Positions 8,136-17,012 are shown, counted from the stretch's first letter. The stretch is 34,240 nt of DNA from Bacteroidota bacterium (GCA_013289095.1 JABDAO010000022.1:1-34240), one strand, 5' to 3'. Notes: a model not told the origin generated them from the sequence alone. Numbers and translations are program-made.

Positions 8136-10508
8136 CTAAAACTCCAGCCTGTAGCCACCATAAGGAAAAACCCCCAGCTGATACTCCAGATGCACCGTAT
8201 GCGAGCCCGGATCATAGATTTGGTCGAGTATGTTTTGTGTATTCAGTATGTTTTCGACGTTTACGTATAACATGTGAGAAATACGTTTCTTGTTTACCCT
8301 GAAAGAAAGCTTTAAGTCGAGTCTTGAATACGGTGTAAACCGCTGGCTGAAGGCCTGGTTGTCAAAATACACCGCCTGCCCTTCGGCAATGGATGCGCTG
8401 GCGTTGATAGGGGTATAGCGGTTGCCCCCGGCAGTGGTGTATTTTACATCGAGCGATAAAAGCCTGTTTTTGTTCTTGCCCAGGGCCAGCTCATACCCTG
8501 CCAGGATGTTATAGACATAGCCCCCGTCGTAGGCTGTGGGGCGTACCACACCGTCATTTCCGGTATAGCTCGATTTGTAAAGCGAGAAGGTGGAGAGGAA
8601 ATAGTAGTGTTTGCTGAAAAATTTCTCGATGGTAAACTCAATCCCGTAATTCTGCCCCGTTCCGTGGTTGTAGAGGCTGTCGACCAAGGGCAAACCATCG
8701 AGGGCATTGCCTACGTTGATCATCGAAAAAGAATTGGTGTACATCGAAACGGGCACATTGTAGAGGTATTGGTAATAAGCCTCGAGCTTTAACCTGAAAT
8801 TTTTCCAGATATTGAAATCATACCCTGCCACCAGATGCTGGCTCTTGCTCAGGCCCAGGTTGCGGTTGGTTTCGATATAGGTGCCGGTCTGGGGGTCGTA
8901 GGTCTTGTAAAAATAATAGATCAGGGGCTGTGTCTGGCTGTGCATGCCATAGGCAAGAGAGAGTGCATGACGCGGTCTGAACTGCCAGCGCAGCCCTGCA
9001 CGCGGTTCGAGGGCCTGGCTGTTGTTGAGGGTGAAGATTTCGTAATGCAGACCGGTGTTGAGGGCCAGTTTATCGGTAATGCGGTATTGCCAATGAATAA
9101 AAGCCTGGCCCAGACCGGTATTGTCCTGGTCGCGGAGCTGATAGATATCTGCATGATAGGTGTTCGACCAAAAATAGGCGTTGTAGTTGATGTACTGTTG
9201 AGAATAGGTAATGCCAGCCTTGATAAGGTGATGCGAATTGATTTTATCGGTGAGGAGATACGTAGCGCAGTATTGCCAGTCGGCCGAGTGGTTGTCATAA
9301 TCTCTGAAATCCTGTTTGGCCTTGCTCAAGGTGTCGACCGTAATCAGGCTGGTGCTGCCGCTTGCAGACAGAATAAATTTTCCCGAAATAGTCGGGCTGA
9401 AGAAATACAGATGCGTAAACCCAACCACACCCATGCTCGAGCCATAGACCAGGTCCTGTCCTTTGGAAACGTATGACCAGTCGGTTGAATCACGGTTGCG
9501 GTCGAGTATGGAGATGGTGCTGTTGCCGCCCAAACCCCAGACGGTAAAGATTCCGGCTTTTGCCGTAGGGAAATTAAATTTGAACGACATATCCTGATAT
9601 TGAGGAATACCGGCAACACCAAAATTGATGCCCAGGGCGTTAAACACCTGGAAGGTGGAATAGCGGTAGTTGATGAGATAGGTGGCTCCGTCTTTCTGGA
9701 TAGGTCCTTCGGCTCCGATCTCTAATCCGTTGATGCCCAGCTGGGCGATGAATTCATTTTTCTCGTTGTTACCGTTTCTCAGATGCAGATCAAATGCAGC
9801 GGCATCTTTGTTCCCATATTCGGCCGGGAAGGCCCCGGTAAGGAAATCAGAACTGGCCAGCAGGTTGGTGTTTAACATGCTTACCGGCCCCCCGGTTGCG
9901 CCTTGTGTCGAGAAATGGTTTGGATTTGGAATGTCTACATCTTCAAAACGCCAGAGCACCCCGAGGGGTGAATTTCCTCTGACAATAATATCGTTCCTGG
10001 CATCGTTGCTCGACGTAACCCCGCCGTAGTTGGCCACCATACGGCTCGGGTCGCCGCGTGATCCGGCATAGCGGTCGGTTTCTTCGCTGGTGAAACTGCG
10101 TGCGCTGTTGGTGGTAAGATCGTTGTTGGCTTTTGTTTTGTCTTTTTCGGCAACAATTTCCACTTCCTTGCCCTGAATGACGCGCTCATGCATCTCGATG
10201 TTCAGCACCACTTCGTGCCCGGTGCTTACAATGATGTTGTTCATCAACACATCGTCGTAACCCAGATAGGTTACCTTGATGGCCCGGCGCCCTACCGGTA
10301 TGTTGGTGATGCGAAACATACCCTCGGCATTGCTGATACCGCCTTTTACGGTATCGAGGTTGCCGATGATTACGGTTGCTCCGATCAACGCCGCTTTGCT
10401 GTCGGCATCCTTGATGGTGCCACGTATGGTTTGTGTAAAGGTTTGGGCAGAAAAGCGTATCGGAAGAAGTACAAACAGCAGCAGGAAATGGGAAAAGGGC
10501 AAGCGCAT
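8136..10508 (-). CDS. TonB-dependent outer-membrane receptor
   Basis: From the ATG at 10508 this is a 790-residue protein. A signal peptide (MRLPFSHFLLLFVLLPIRFSAQ) is followed by a carboxypeptidase-regulatory-like domain at about residues 25-105 (IRGTIKDADSKAALIGATV, GGISNAEGMFRI). The plug domain follows at about 125-240 (RNDIIVRGNSPLGVLWRFEDVDIPN is in this region). The 22-strand barrel ends in a terminal Phe (YGGYRLEF), as expected for BamA-dependent insertion. It would import a ligand across the outer membrane with energy from TonB-ExbBD. No SusD-like partner lies beside it, so it is not a standard SusCD glycan system; ligand unknown. A start eleven codons upstream exists, but the chosen ATG begins the signal peptide cleanly. 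Upstream lie a -7 box at 10539-10546 and the 21-bp tandem array at 10598-10898. Confidence 0.9.
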   Translation of the reverse strand: MRLPFSHFLLLFVLLPIRFSAQTFTQTIRGTIKDADSKAALIGATVIIGNLDTVKGGISNAEGMFRITNIPVGRRAIKVTYLGYDDVLMNNIIVSTGHEVVLNIEMHERVIQGKEVEIVAEKDKTKANNDLTTNSARSFTSEETDRYAGSRGDPSRMVANYGGVTSSNDARNDIIVRGNSPLGVLWRFEDVDIPNPNHFSTQGATGGPVSMLNTNLLASSDFLTGAFPAEYGNKDAAAFDLHLRNGNNEKNEFIAQLGINGLEIGAEGPIQKDGATYLINYRYSTFQVFNALGINFGVAGIPQYQDMSFKFNFPTAKAGIFTVWGLGGNSTISILDRNRDSTDWSYVSKGQDLVYGSSMGVVGFTHLYFFSPTISGKFILSASGSTSLITVDTLSKAKQDFRDYDNHSADWQYCATYLLTDKINSHHLIKAGITYSQQYINYNAYFWSNTYHADIYQLRDQDNTGLGQAFIHWQYRITDKLALNTGLHYEIFTLNNSQALEPRAGLRWQFRPRHALSLAYGMHSQTQPLIYYFYKTYDPQTGTYIETNRNLGLSKSQHLVAGYDFNIWKNFRLKLEAYYQYLYNVPVSMYTNSFSMINVGNALDGLPLVDSLYNHGTGQNYGIEFTIEKFFSKHYYFLSTFSLYKSSYTGNDGVVRPTAYDGGYVYNILAGYELALGKNKNRLLSLDVKYTTAGGNRYTPINASASIAEGQAVYFDNQAFSQRFTPYSRLDLKLSFRVNKKRISHMLYVNVENILNTQNILDQIYDPGSHTVHLEYQLGVFPYGGYRLEF

Positions 10509-10538
10509 GAACAAAGGCTTTGAGTCATCAAAACTAGG

Positions 10539-10546
10539 CAAAAATA
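10539..10546 (-). promoter_or_regulatory. Promoter -7 box TATTTTTG for the TonB receptor
   Basis: On the minus strand TATTTTTG matches TAnnTTTG and lies 30 bases upstream of the chosen ATG at 10508, supporting that start over the earlier one at 10541. A -33 TTTG at the proper spacing is not evident. The 21-bp array begins about 50 bp further upstream. Confidence 0.45.
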
Positions 10547-10597
10547 GCTTAGATAGAACGGCGTCTGAATCGGGCTAAAAATGATCAAAGTCGTCTG

Positions 10598-10898
10598 AAT
10601 GCTTATCCCGATCGAGATAAGCCTGATCGCGATCGGGATAAGCATGATCACGATCGTGGTGAGCATGATCGCGATCGAGGTAAGCATGATCACGATCGAG
10701 GTAAGCATCATCCCGATCGAGGTAAGCACTATCCCGATCGTGGTAAGCATGATCGCGATCGCGGTAAGCACTATCCCGATCGTGGTAAGCATGATCACGA
10801 TCGGGTTAAGCATGATCTCGATCGTGGTAAGCATGATCGCGATCGTGGTGAGCATGATCTCGATCGTGTTAAGCACTATCCCGATCGTGGTAAGCATT
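10598..10898. repeat. Tandem array, 14 units of 21 bp built on a CGATCG core
   Basis: Fourteen 21-bp units run without gaps from 10598 to 10891, with a partial fifteenth (AAGCATT) to 10898. The general unit is AAGC-AT-GATC-N-CGATCG-N-GGT. CGATCG is invariant in all fourteen and the flanks make each unit a near-perfect dyad. I count 23 GATC sites in 294 bp. Units 7 (10724-10744), 9 (10766-10786) and 14 (10871-10891) are identical, which shows recent internal duplication. The first unit is the most degenerate. Because 21 is divisible by three, open frames run through it on both strands with hydrophobic heptads such as MLTTIGI, but there is no matching gene context. Likely roles are protein-binding array, methylation target or unstable minisatellite; none is proven. 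Confidence 0.9.
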
Positions 10899-11285
10899 CG
10901 TTGCACTTGAATCGTCAAAAGGTGTATGGATATCCTCCTTGTTTCAATCATAATACTCTGAATAACAGTTTGTTAGTTGGCTTAGATGGCCTTTAACCAG
11001 CCCAACCTACATGCACCAGACAGGCATTGACTGAGGCTTACGACCCTCCTGAAAGCGAAAATGTGGGTGAGTTTCAAAATCAAATCGGATCAACCATACA
11101 AACCGTGTATGTATTCAATTCAGAAAAACGTACGATCAGGTATTGATGCGCAGGCAACCCTTTTGCCTTTTGCCGTCTTTCTGAATATAGCCCCCGGCCG
11201 GTAGGTGTTTTCAGGGAGAAGCATCCGTTGCTGTTTTCGAACGTAACCCGGGCTTTAGAGCCTGTATTGGCCCACCCGATGGGTT
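10899..11285. other. Intergenic region between the array and the Omp28-like promoter
   Basis: I see no gene, repeat or hairpin of note in this stretch. It separates the divergent TonB receptor and Omp28-like gene. A long antisense frame entering from 12158 has no protein-like features. Confidence 0.5.
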
Positions 11286-11316
11286 TTTGTCCGGCGCTTT
11301 TTTTAGTTTATATTTG
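11286..11316 (+). promoter_or_regulatory. Complete Bacteroidota promoter (TTTG-N19-TATATTTG)
   Basis: A -33 TTTG at 11286-11289 and a -7 TATATTTG at 11309-11316 are separated by 19 bases, an exact match to the Bacteroidota housekeeping consensus. Transcription would start near 11322, giving a leader of about 50 bases to the ATG at 11373. This is the best-formed promoter in the window. Confidence 0.75.
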
Positions 11317-11372
11317 TTTAATTGATCTGAACAGCTTTTCAGGCAACCCCCATCAATCCAAAAACTCACCCG

Positions 11373-13430
11373 ATGAGAAAAATTACCCGATCCATTGCCG
11401 TAGTGGTTTCTGTCCTCTTTGTAACCGCCGGCATTGCCCAGGCCCCGAAATATGTACTGCTCGAAGAATTTACCGGTATGAACTGCGGCCCTTGCGCTGC
11501 ACAGAACCCCGGTTTCCTGGCAAATATCCTTACTCCAAACCCAATTGTGGTACATCATATTGCCTATCACCCTTCCTGGCCGGGCACCGATATCATGTAT
11601 ACCTATAACCCCCATCCGGTTGATTCCATGGTGATGCAATACGGGGTAACCGGCGTGCCGAATGTAGAGATGCTGGGCAATCAAAAGAATGCCAGTCCAT
11701 CTGGAATCACCCAAAGCGATATCAACAATGAGTTTTCGGGAGGAAGCCCCATCAAGGTGCAGGTTAACGATGTAACTACCAGCGGTCAGAACCATACGGC
11801 CACGGTTGTTGTTACCACGGTGGGTACTGTTCCTGCAGGGACCTACCGTCTGCGAACTTGTGTGAACGAATATCTCTACTTTGCCACTGCTCCCGGCGGG
11901 AATGGTGAGAAAGATTTCCCCCATGTGTTCCGTAAGATGATGCCAGGCTGGGCCGGCGATGCCATTGTGCTTCCTGCAATCGGCAGCTCGGTTACTTTTA
12001 CGTACAACTATCTGGCTGACACGCTCTGGAAACAACCGAACGTAAAACTTACCTCCTACGTTCAAAATACCGTTACAAACGAAGTCCTCAACTGCGGCGC
12101 CACCGGCGATCCCGCCATCAACTATACCCTCAGCACCCCTGCCGTTACGGTACAGCATGGTGCCCCGGCGCAGGTGAATGCCTTTAACTTCAGCTCGCTC
12201 AATACAGGGGCCTCAGCCGAGCAGTTTGCATATAGCCTCACTACCAATGCCCCGGGCGACTGGTCGGCTACGTTCAGCGTAGGCGCCAATACGTATACCC
12301 ATGCCGATACGATAACCACGCCGGCCAACAGCACAAACACGATTGTGATCAATGTAACCCCCGGCACAAGCTCTTTTGTGGCTACCTATACCATGACCGT
12401 TAAATCTGTTACAAACCCCAGTCTTCCACCAATGATCAGCAATGTATATGTGATTTCGAATATCAGCGATCTGATCGTAAACAACAGCGGATATATTGGC
12501 GATGGGGTTACGCCCGGCAGCGCTGCCAACTGGGACAGTGTCTACACTACCGGGCTGGCCTATTCAAATGAGCCTACTACCGGAAAGACAGATGAAAAGG
12601 TGATGGCTGCGGCCATTGCACAAAATGCTTTTGCCGGTGTCAGGAACATTTACCTCAACATAGGCTGGACTTTTCCGGCATTTACCGATGTTGAAGTGGC
12701 ACAGCTTACCGCCTTCCTCAACGCAGGAGGCTGTCTGCTTGTATCTGGTCAGGACGTAGGCTGGGATACCTGGGGCGCTTCGCCGGCTTCGGGTACTTTC
12801 AATACCCGTACGTTCTATACCAACTTTTTAAACGCAGCCTTTGTCTGGGATGGAGATTCAATACACAAAACAATGCGTACCGTCCGCACCGATCCGATCT
12901 GGACCGGCATGCCCGATTCTATTACCGTCAATCATTTTTACGGGCCGGCCTATTTCTATCCAGACGGCATCAAACCGGTTGGGCTGGGCACCACCATCTA
13001 TACTTACAGCGACACCTCGATTGCCGGAGTCAGGGCTACCAATGGGGTTTGGAAAACGGTTTATCTTGGGGCAGGGGTGGAAATGCTCGGAACCTATACC
13101 GACCGAAGGCTGATCATTAAACGGGCGCACGATTGGTTTTATGGGCTCGTTTCGGGTATTGGTGCCTATGGAGCCGAAAGCCGCAACCTGGGGCTTTGCT
13201 ATCCCAACCCCGGCAACAGCCTGATCAATATTCCACTTAGTAATATTGATAAACCCATGACCCTGGAAGTGACCGATCTGAGCGGACGTGTTATTTCCCG
13301 TAATCAGGTAACCGTGGGCCTTACCTTGTTCAGCCTCAATACAACCGAACTCAATGCGGGCGTGTATATGTACCGGTTGATGGATGGCGCTATCCAGGTG
13401 GGTTGTCACCCTATGGAAGTAACGCGCTGA
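11373..13430 (+). CDS. Omp28-related secreted protein with thioredoxin-like domain and T9SS sorting domain
   Basis: This 685-residue protein starts with a signal peptide (MRKITRSIAVVVSVLFVTAGIAQ). An Omp28-type domain follows. It has a thioredoxin-like CxxC motif CGPC (Cys38, Cys41) after the family signature LLEEFTG, and a cis-Pro loop in TGVPNVEM. The middle (about 240-360) is an immunoglobulin-like stretch. Residues about 370-590 resemble a class-I glutamine-amidotransferase-like or ThuA-like fold (AFLNAGGCLLVSGQDVGWDTWG, FYGPAYFYPDGIKP), which is an uncertain reading. The C-terminus is a T9SS type A domain (LCYPNPGNSLINIPL, AGVYMYRLMDG). It should be exported by Sec and then T9SS to the surface. 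A redox or adhesion role is possible but unproven; P. gingivalis Omp28 is described as a surface antigen. A strong promoter precedes it and a terminator follows. Confidence 0.85.
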   Translation: MRKITRSIAVVVSVLFVTAGIAQAPKYVLLEEFTGMNCGPCAAQNPGFLANILTPNPIVVHHIAYHPSWPGTDIMYTYNPHPVDSMVMQYGVTGVPNVEMLGNQKNASPSGITQSDINNEFSGGSPIKVQVNDVTTSGQNHTATVVVTTVGTVPAGTYRLRTCVNEYLYFATAPGGNGEKDFPHVFRKMMPGWAGDAIVLPAIGSSVTFTYNYLADTLWKQPNVKLTSYVQNTVTNEVLNCGATGDPAINYTLSTPAVTVQHGAPAQVNAFNFSSLNTGASAEQFAYSLTTNAPGDWSATFSVGANTYTHADTITTPANSTNTIVINVTPGTSSFVATYTMTVKSVTNPSLPPMISNVYVISNISDLIVNNSGYIGDGVTPGSAANWDSVYTTGLAYSNEPTTGKTDEKVMAAAIAQNAFAGVRNIYLNIGWTFPAFTDVEVAQLTAFLNAGGCLLVSGQDVGWDTWGASPASGTFNTRTFYTNFLNAAFVWDGDSIHKTMRTVRTDPIWTGMPDSITVNHFYGPAYFYPDGIKPVGLGTTIYTYSDTSIAGVRATNGVWKTVYLGAGVEMLGTYTDRRLIIKRAHDWFYGLVSGIGAYGAESRNLGLCYPNPGNSLINIPLSNIDKPMTLEVTDLSGRVISRNQVTVGLTLFSLNTTELNAGVYMYRLMDGAIQVGCHPMEVTR

Positions 13431-13448
13431 TCCTGCGCAATTGCATAA

Positions 13449-13490
13449 CAAAGCGGCCATCGCCCAGAAGGAGATGGTCGCTTTTGTTTG
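13449..13490 (+). terminator. Rho-independent terminator after the Omp28-like gene
   Basis: AAAGCGGCCATC (13450-13461) pairs with GATGGTCGCTTT (13473-13484) with one G-T wobble in twelve pairs, a 11-base loop, and then TTGTTTG. It starts 19 bases after the stop at 13430. The weaker T-run on the plus strand and A-rich left side mean it may also act on the convergent lipoprotein gene. Confidence 0.75.
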
Positions 13491-13607
13491 TTGCCCCGGT
13501 TTGATTTCTGAGCCTCGGTTATAGGGCCGGATGAGGCATGTCTGAGCCAAACAAAGCATAGGCTTTCCTGTTCATCGGTTGTTTAGGTGAAGGAAGGCCA
13601 ACCGCTT

Positions 13608-13880
13608 TTACTCTTCCCTCAAAAACGTTCCATCCGGGTTAAACGCGGCTTCTACGGGTTTGCTGTTGTAAGTAAAGCCAACTTCAAACACCAGGTGTTC
13701 TCCTTCTTTCTCCACCTCCCATTCGCGCACCAGGCCCGAAGGATATCTTTGCTGGAAACCAAGCGATATGATGCCCGGTACATCCGAAGGAAGGATGGTG
13801 AATTTAGTCGCCTTCCGGTTATCACAACCCGGGAGAATGATCATTGCCAGTACAAGTGGCATGCAAATAAGGTATTTCAT
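13608..13880 (-). CDS. Small PepSY-like lipoprotein
   Basis: This 90-residue protein begins with a lipoprotein signal peptide whose lipobox is ILPGC (Cys19), so it should be anchored in the periplasmic face of a membrane. The rest matches one PepSY-like (BLIP-like) repeat in pattern: LPSDVPGIISLGFQQRYPSG, W-x-V-E-K-E-G, and FEVGFTYNSKPVEAAFNPDGTFLREE. Most family members carry two such repeats in about 140-150 residues; this one has a single repeat. The function of the family in Bacteroidota is not established; binding to a periplasmic peptide or protease is a common guess. It sits between the two Omp28-like genes and is 68 bp downstream (in minus-strand direction) from the end of the second, so it may be co-transcribed with it. 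Confidence 0.8.
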   Translation of the reverse strand: MKYLICMPLVLAMIILPGCDNRKATKFTILPSDVPGIISLGFQQRYPSGLVREWEVEKEGEHLVFEVGFTYNSKPVEAAFNPDGTFLREE

Positions 13881-13948
13881 GTGTTCTGTGTTTGGTGTTT
13901 AAATAAACAAACAGGGCAGGCTTTGGGCTAGCCCCGCTTGGTACTGTA

Positions 13949-15478
13949 TTATCGGGTAACTGTAATCTTCTTTGTAGAGCCATAGGGCCCAGCCTGCATG
14001 TGTACGAAATAGATGCCCGGGGAGAGCGTGCCGGAGTCGAAATTCAGCGAATGCTGGCCGGCCCCGAGTCTGCCTTCGTTTGTAGTGCTGACCTGCTGCC
14101 CGAGCATATCCACTATTTCCAGGCTTACGGTTGCATCTGTATACAAATCGAACAGGAGATGAGTTGTTCCGTTCGAAGGATTTGGGTAAACGTACAGGTT
14201 ATCCAGCACCGGGTTGGTGCGGGATGCCAGCAGCGGCGAGGAAGGGGCCACCGTGGCCGATTGATAAACATACTGTTGGCTGCTGTCTTCTACCCATACC
14301 ACCAGGTGTGTGGTTGTGGAGTCGTATGGCCAGGAACTGTAGTCGGCTCCCCAGGGGTGATCCTGCACCCAGGAAAGATTCAGGGACCTGGTCTGGTTAA
14401 CGGTAAATGCCGCGAGGGTGGTGCCGTTCGAGGTTGGCATCATGTCTTCGGCAACCTGAGGGAATACATATTGAGGAATGCTTTCGCTGCTTTGATTTCC
14501 TTTATACGTGAGTGTATCCACCGTCAGAGCGCAATAGGCAACCAGGCCGGCGGCTTCGGCGCTGTAAGCCGTAATGTTTACTCCGGCAGAATAGGTATGC
14601 GTGCTGGGGGCATAGCTGTAATTGATATTGATGCGAAAGGGCGAACCTTTGGCTGCCGCAGTTGCAATATCGGAGGTGCCCATACCGGCAGGGTTGACAT
14701 CGGTCGACCCGTCGATCTTTGCATCGGGCACACTATTGATGTTGTAATAGGCGCACCTCGCATTTACAAACGGGTTTTGCGTAACGGCGTTCATCTCATC
14801 CGTGCCTGGCCAGCTTACATGGTAGCGTACAGCGCTGCATTTGCCCAGATTGTTAAAAAGCACAGAATCTACGTTTGGAGTGGCCTGTGCGCATGGGTCG
14901 CAGGATGCCTGGTTGAATTCCTCCACCAACGGAATTTTCACCTGCACCGAATCGAGCACCTGCAGGATGGCTGTAAGGGTGTCGTTGTCAGAACTTCGTT
15001 TTGTGTTGCCTGGGTTCAGATCATTGCCCCAGAGTTTGAGGGTATAAGCGCCAGCTGCTTTTGGCGTCCAGGCTGTGGTATGCATTACATGTGCAACAGA
15101 CCGTGGGTGCATATTCAGATCGACCACGCAGGTCTGCACTTCGCCTCCGTTGATGGTGTAGTTCAGCCTGGCCCTGGTAACGGTGGATGCCCCCGAATTG
15201 CCGATCCTGCTGCTGAATGTATAGGCTTCGTTTTTCTGAAGGAAATAGTGCACTTCGTCCTTGTTCAGATAGAGGATATGGGTAGGCGTTGCGCCGGCAT
15301 TGGCCGGGGAGGTGAGCGGTGTTTTTTGGGGAGCGCTGTGTAGTGTTCCAGGTTGCGGTCTGGCTGGGCCGTCTGAATGAACGGCGGCATTTTTATACAT
15401 CAGGTGTCTGGCCAGGGCTGATGACTGATTCATCATCAGCCCGCAACAGCAGAGGAGGAGGGGCGTAATTTTTTTCAT
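13949..15478 (-). CDS. Omp28-related protein with N-terminal Ig-like domain and T9SS sorting domain
   Basis: This 509-residue protein has a signal peptide (MKKITPLLLCCCGLMMNQSSALA). Residues about 60-170 form a beta-sandwich-like extension (HILYLNKDEVHYF, GAYTLKLWGND). The Omp28/thioredoxin-like part starts at about residue 180: KIPLVEEFNQASCDPC places the CxxC at Cys193 and Cys196, and NSVPDAKIDG provides the cis-Pro loop. The C-terminus is a T9SS type A domain (LYVYPNPSNGTTHLLFDL, SPGIYFVHMQ). It is a distant relative of the protein at 11373-13430, but with CDPC in place of CGPC and the Omp28 unit moved behind an extra domain. It is predicted to be surface-exposed after T9SS export. The long open frame on the opposite strand (14000-15343) has no protein-like features. 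Confidence 0.85.
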   Translation of the reverse strand: MKKITPLLLCCCGLMMNQSSALARHLMYKNAAVHSDGPARPQPGTLHSAPQKTPLTSPANAGATPTHILYLNKDEVHYFLQKNEAYTFSSRIGNSGASTVTRARLNYTINGGEVQTCVVDLNMHPRSVAHVMHTTAWTPKAAGAYTLKLWGNDLNPGNTKRSSDNDTLTAILQVLDSVQVKIPLVEEFNQASCDPCAQATPNVDSVLFNNLGKCSAVRYHVSWPGTDEMNAVTQNPFVNARCAYYNINSVPDAKIDGSTDVNPAGMGTSDIATAAAKGSPFRININYSYAPSTHTYSAGVNITAYSAEAAGLVAYCALTVDTLTYKGNQSSESIPQYVFPQVAEDMMPTSNGTTLAAFTVNQTRSLNLSWVQDHPWGADYSSWPYDSTTTHLVVWVEDSSQQYVYQSATVAPSSPLLASRTNPVLDNLYVYPNPSNGTTHLLFDLYTDATVSLEIVDMLGQQVSTTNEGRLGAGQHSLNFDSGTLSPGIYFVHMQAGPYGSTKKITVTR

Positions 15479-16198
15479 GGTCGTGGTTTTAGGGTGTTTG
15501 GAGTTGTAAGGTGTCTTGAATGACTGATTTTAGATAGATGAAATCGCCTGGATCGGGTTTCATTGTTTTGTAAGAAGGTGCCCTTTACAGGGTTACGCAG
15601 TGGTGCAACTTTCCAAACCGGTTTTTGGATATCTCCTGCGCAGTATCCGCGACACGATTCTGTCAATTATCCACTTAAGTGAAAGTATTGCGGGTTAACC
15701 GGCAAACAAAACCAATTTAATGCGGTTTGTTGGGTGTTCAACAGGTTTAAAACAGGCAATGGTATTTCTTATGTGGTTGAATATTTATAGGTTCAATACG
15801 TGGTGAAATGTAACGATACCGCCCTGCCCGGGCCTTGCTGTTTTGGGGAATGACAGCAAAGTTGTCTTGTTCAGGAAACATGCGTCAGCGCGCTCGGCAT
15901 GCCTGCCGAATTGAACCCGGGTCGATAGGCAAAGACCTCTGCCGGTTACGGATCCTTTTGCAGAGAGATAAAGATCCCTTTTCAATTTGGTATGATGTGC
16001 TTTACCTGGAAGGAATATCCGGCCCAACGAAACGCCCTGGCCGGGTAACGATGGGCGACTTTCTGTTTGCTTACAGACGCCAACCGTAACACCCGGTATT
16101 CTGATGCGTTCAAACCCAGACAGCATGTGCCGGCTGTCTTGACAGGGCAGGGGGTGTCGGGATCTGCCCGAATAATGACAATTTCTTCAGAAAACCCT
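15479..16198. other. Intergenic region, no supported gene
   Basis: This 720-bp stretch separates the divergent Omp28-related gene and mqnA. Two overlapping open frames (15785-16126 minus, 15835-16089 plus) have no recognisable domain, no promoter box and low-quality composition. I found no strong hairpin or RNA signature. Confidence 0.5.
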
Positions 16199-16206
16199 TA
16201 CTTTTG
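16199..16206 (+). promoter_or_regulatory. Promoter -7 box TACTTTTG for mqnA
   Basis: TACTTTTG matches TAnnTTTG and is 17 bases upstream of the ATG at 16224, giving a very short leader of about ten bases. No exact -33 TTTG is seen at the expected spacing. Confidence 0.5.
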
Positions 16207-16223
16207 CACCCTCATTCAGAAAG

Positions 16224-17012
16224 ATGAACAGCAGCGACACACAAAAGCTCCGGATCTCCGTAGTTTCCTATCTCAATTCCAGGCCCTTTATGGAGGGGAT
16301 CAACCGGTCGGGGTTTTCGAAGACCATCGATCTCCAGCTCGATATCCCTGCCGTTTGTGCTGCCAAATTGCTCGATGGCAGGGTTGACATAGGCCTGGTT
16401 CCGGTTGCTGTCATTCCGCTGATGAAAGAATACCATATCCTGACCGATTATTGCATCGGGGCCGAAGGGCCGGTGCGATCGGTTTGTCTCTACAGCCAGG
16501 TTCCGCTCCACCAGATCCAGCACATCCTGCTCGACAATCAAAGCCGTACTTCGGTGGCCCTTGTAAAAATACTTTGTCAAAAATTATGGAAAATCAGCCC
16601 CGCGTATACCTTAGCATCAGACGGGTATGAAACGCAGATAAAAGAATTTGTTGCAGGGGTCGTCATCGGCGACCGGACATTTGCCTTAACAAACAAATAC
16701 GCCTATTGTTATGACCTGGCCGAAGCCTGGAAAACGCTTACCGGTCTTCCGTTTGTCTTTGCATGCTGGGTGAGCAATAAAGAGGTCGGGCCCGCCTTCG
16801 TGGCCGCTTTTAATGAAGCGCTCCGTCTGGGCATCAGCCTGGCCCCGGAGGTAGCCGCAAAGAATCGTGACCAGTTCCCCCCGGGCGCCGATCTGGAACA
16901 CTATCTGACCCGGAATATAAGATATAACCTGGATGAGCTGAAACGAGAGGGTCTCCGGCAATTTCTCGAATTGCTTCCCCAAAGCTTGCCGGCGATGAAA
17001 ATCCCCGAATGA
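16224..17012 (+). CDS. mqnA: Chorismate dehydratase MqnA (futalosine menaquinone pathway)
   Basis: This 262-residue protein matches MqnA, which dehydrates chorismate to 3-enolpyruvoylbenzoate, the first step of the futalosine route to menaquinone. The family opening is clear: RISVVSYLNSRPF near residue 10, then DIPAVCAAKLLDGRVDIGLVPVAVIP. The second lobe has the DNQSRTSVALVKIL stretch and FVFACWVSN, typical of this periplasmic-binding-protein-like fold. Length agrees with the family (about 230-290). MqnD, a close paralogue acting later in the pathway, has a different N-terminal signature, so MqnA is preferred. No other mqn gene lies in the window, so the pathway genes are scattered, as is usual in Bacteroidota. 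Confidence 0.88.
   Translation: MNSSDTQKLRISVVSYLNSRPFMEGINRSGFSKTIDLQLDIPAVCAAKLLDGRVDIGLVPVAVIPLMKEYHILTDYCIGAEGPVRSVCLYSQVPLHQIQHILLDNQSRTSVALVKILCQKLWKISPAYTLASDGYETQIKEFVAGVVIGDRTFALTNKYAYCYDLAEAWKTLTGLPFVFACWVSNKEVGPAFVAAFNEALRLGISLAPEVAAKNRDQFPPGADLEHYLTRNIRYNLDELKREGLRQFLELLPQSLPAMKIPE

Noticed and set aside
10598-10898. CRISPR array
   Set aside because: Units are 21 bp and directly adjacent, with no unique spacers and no cas genes nearby.
11211-12158. 315-codon minus-strand open frame
   Set aside because: It overlaps the promoter and 5' half of the Omp28-like gene on the other strand and has no recognisable motif.
14000-15343. 447-codon plus-strand open frame
   Set aside because: It is fully antisense to the Omp28-related gene, has no signal peptide or domain, and is explained by codon bias of the real gene.
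15785-16126. Overlapping open frames on both strands between the Omp28-related gene and mqnA
   Set aside because: There is no domain, no -7 box before either start, and Cys/Arg-rich composition typical of non-coding translation.
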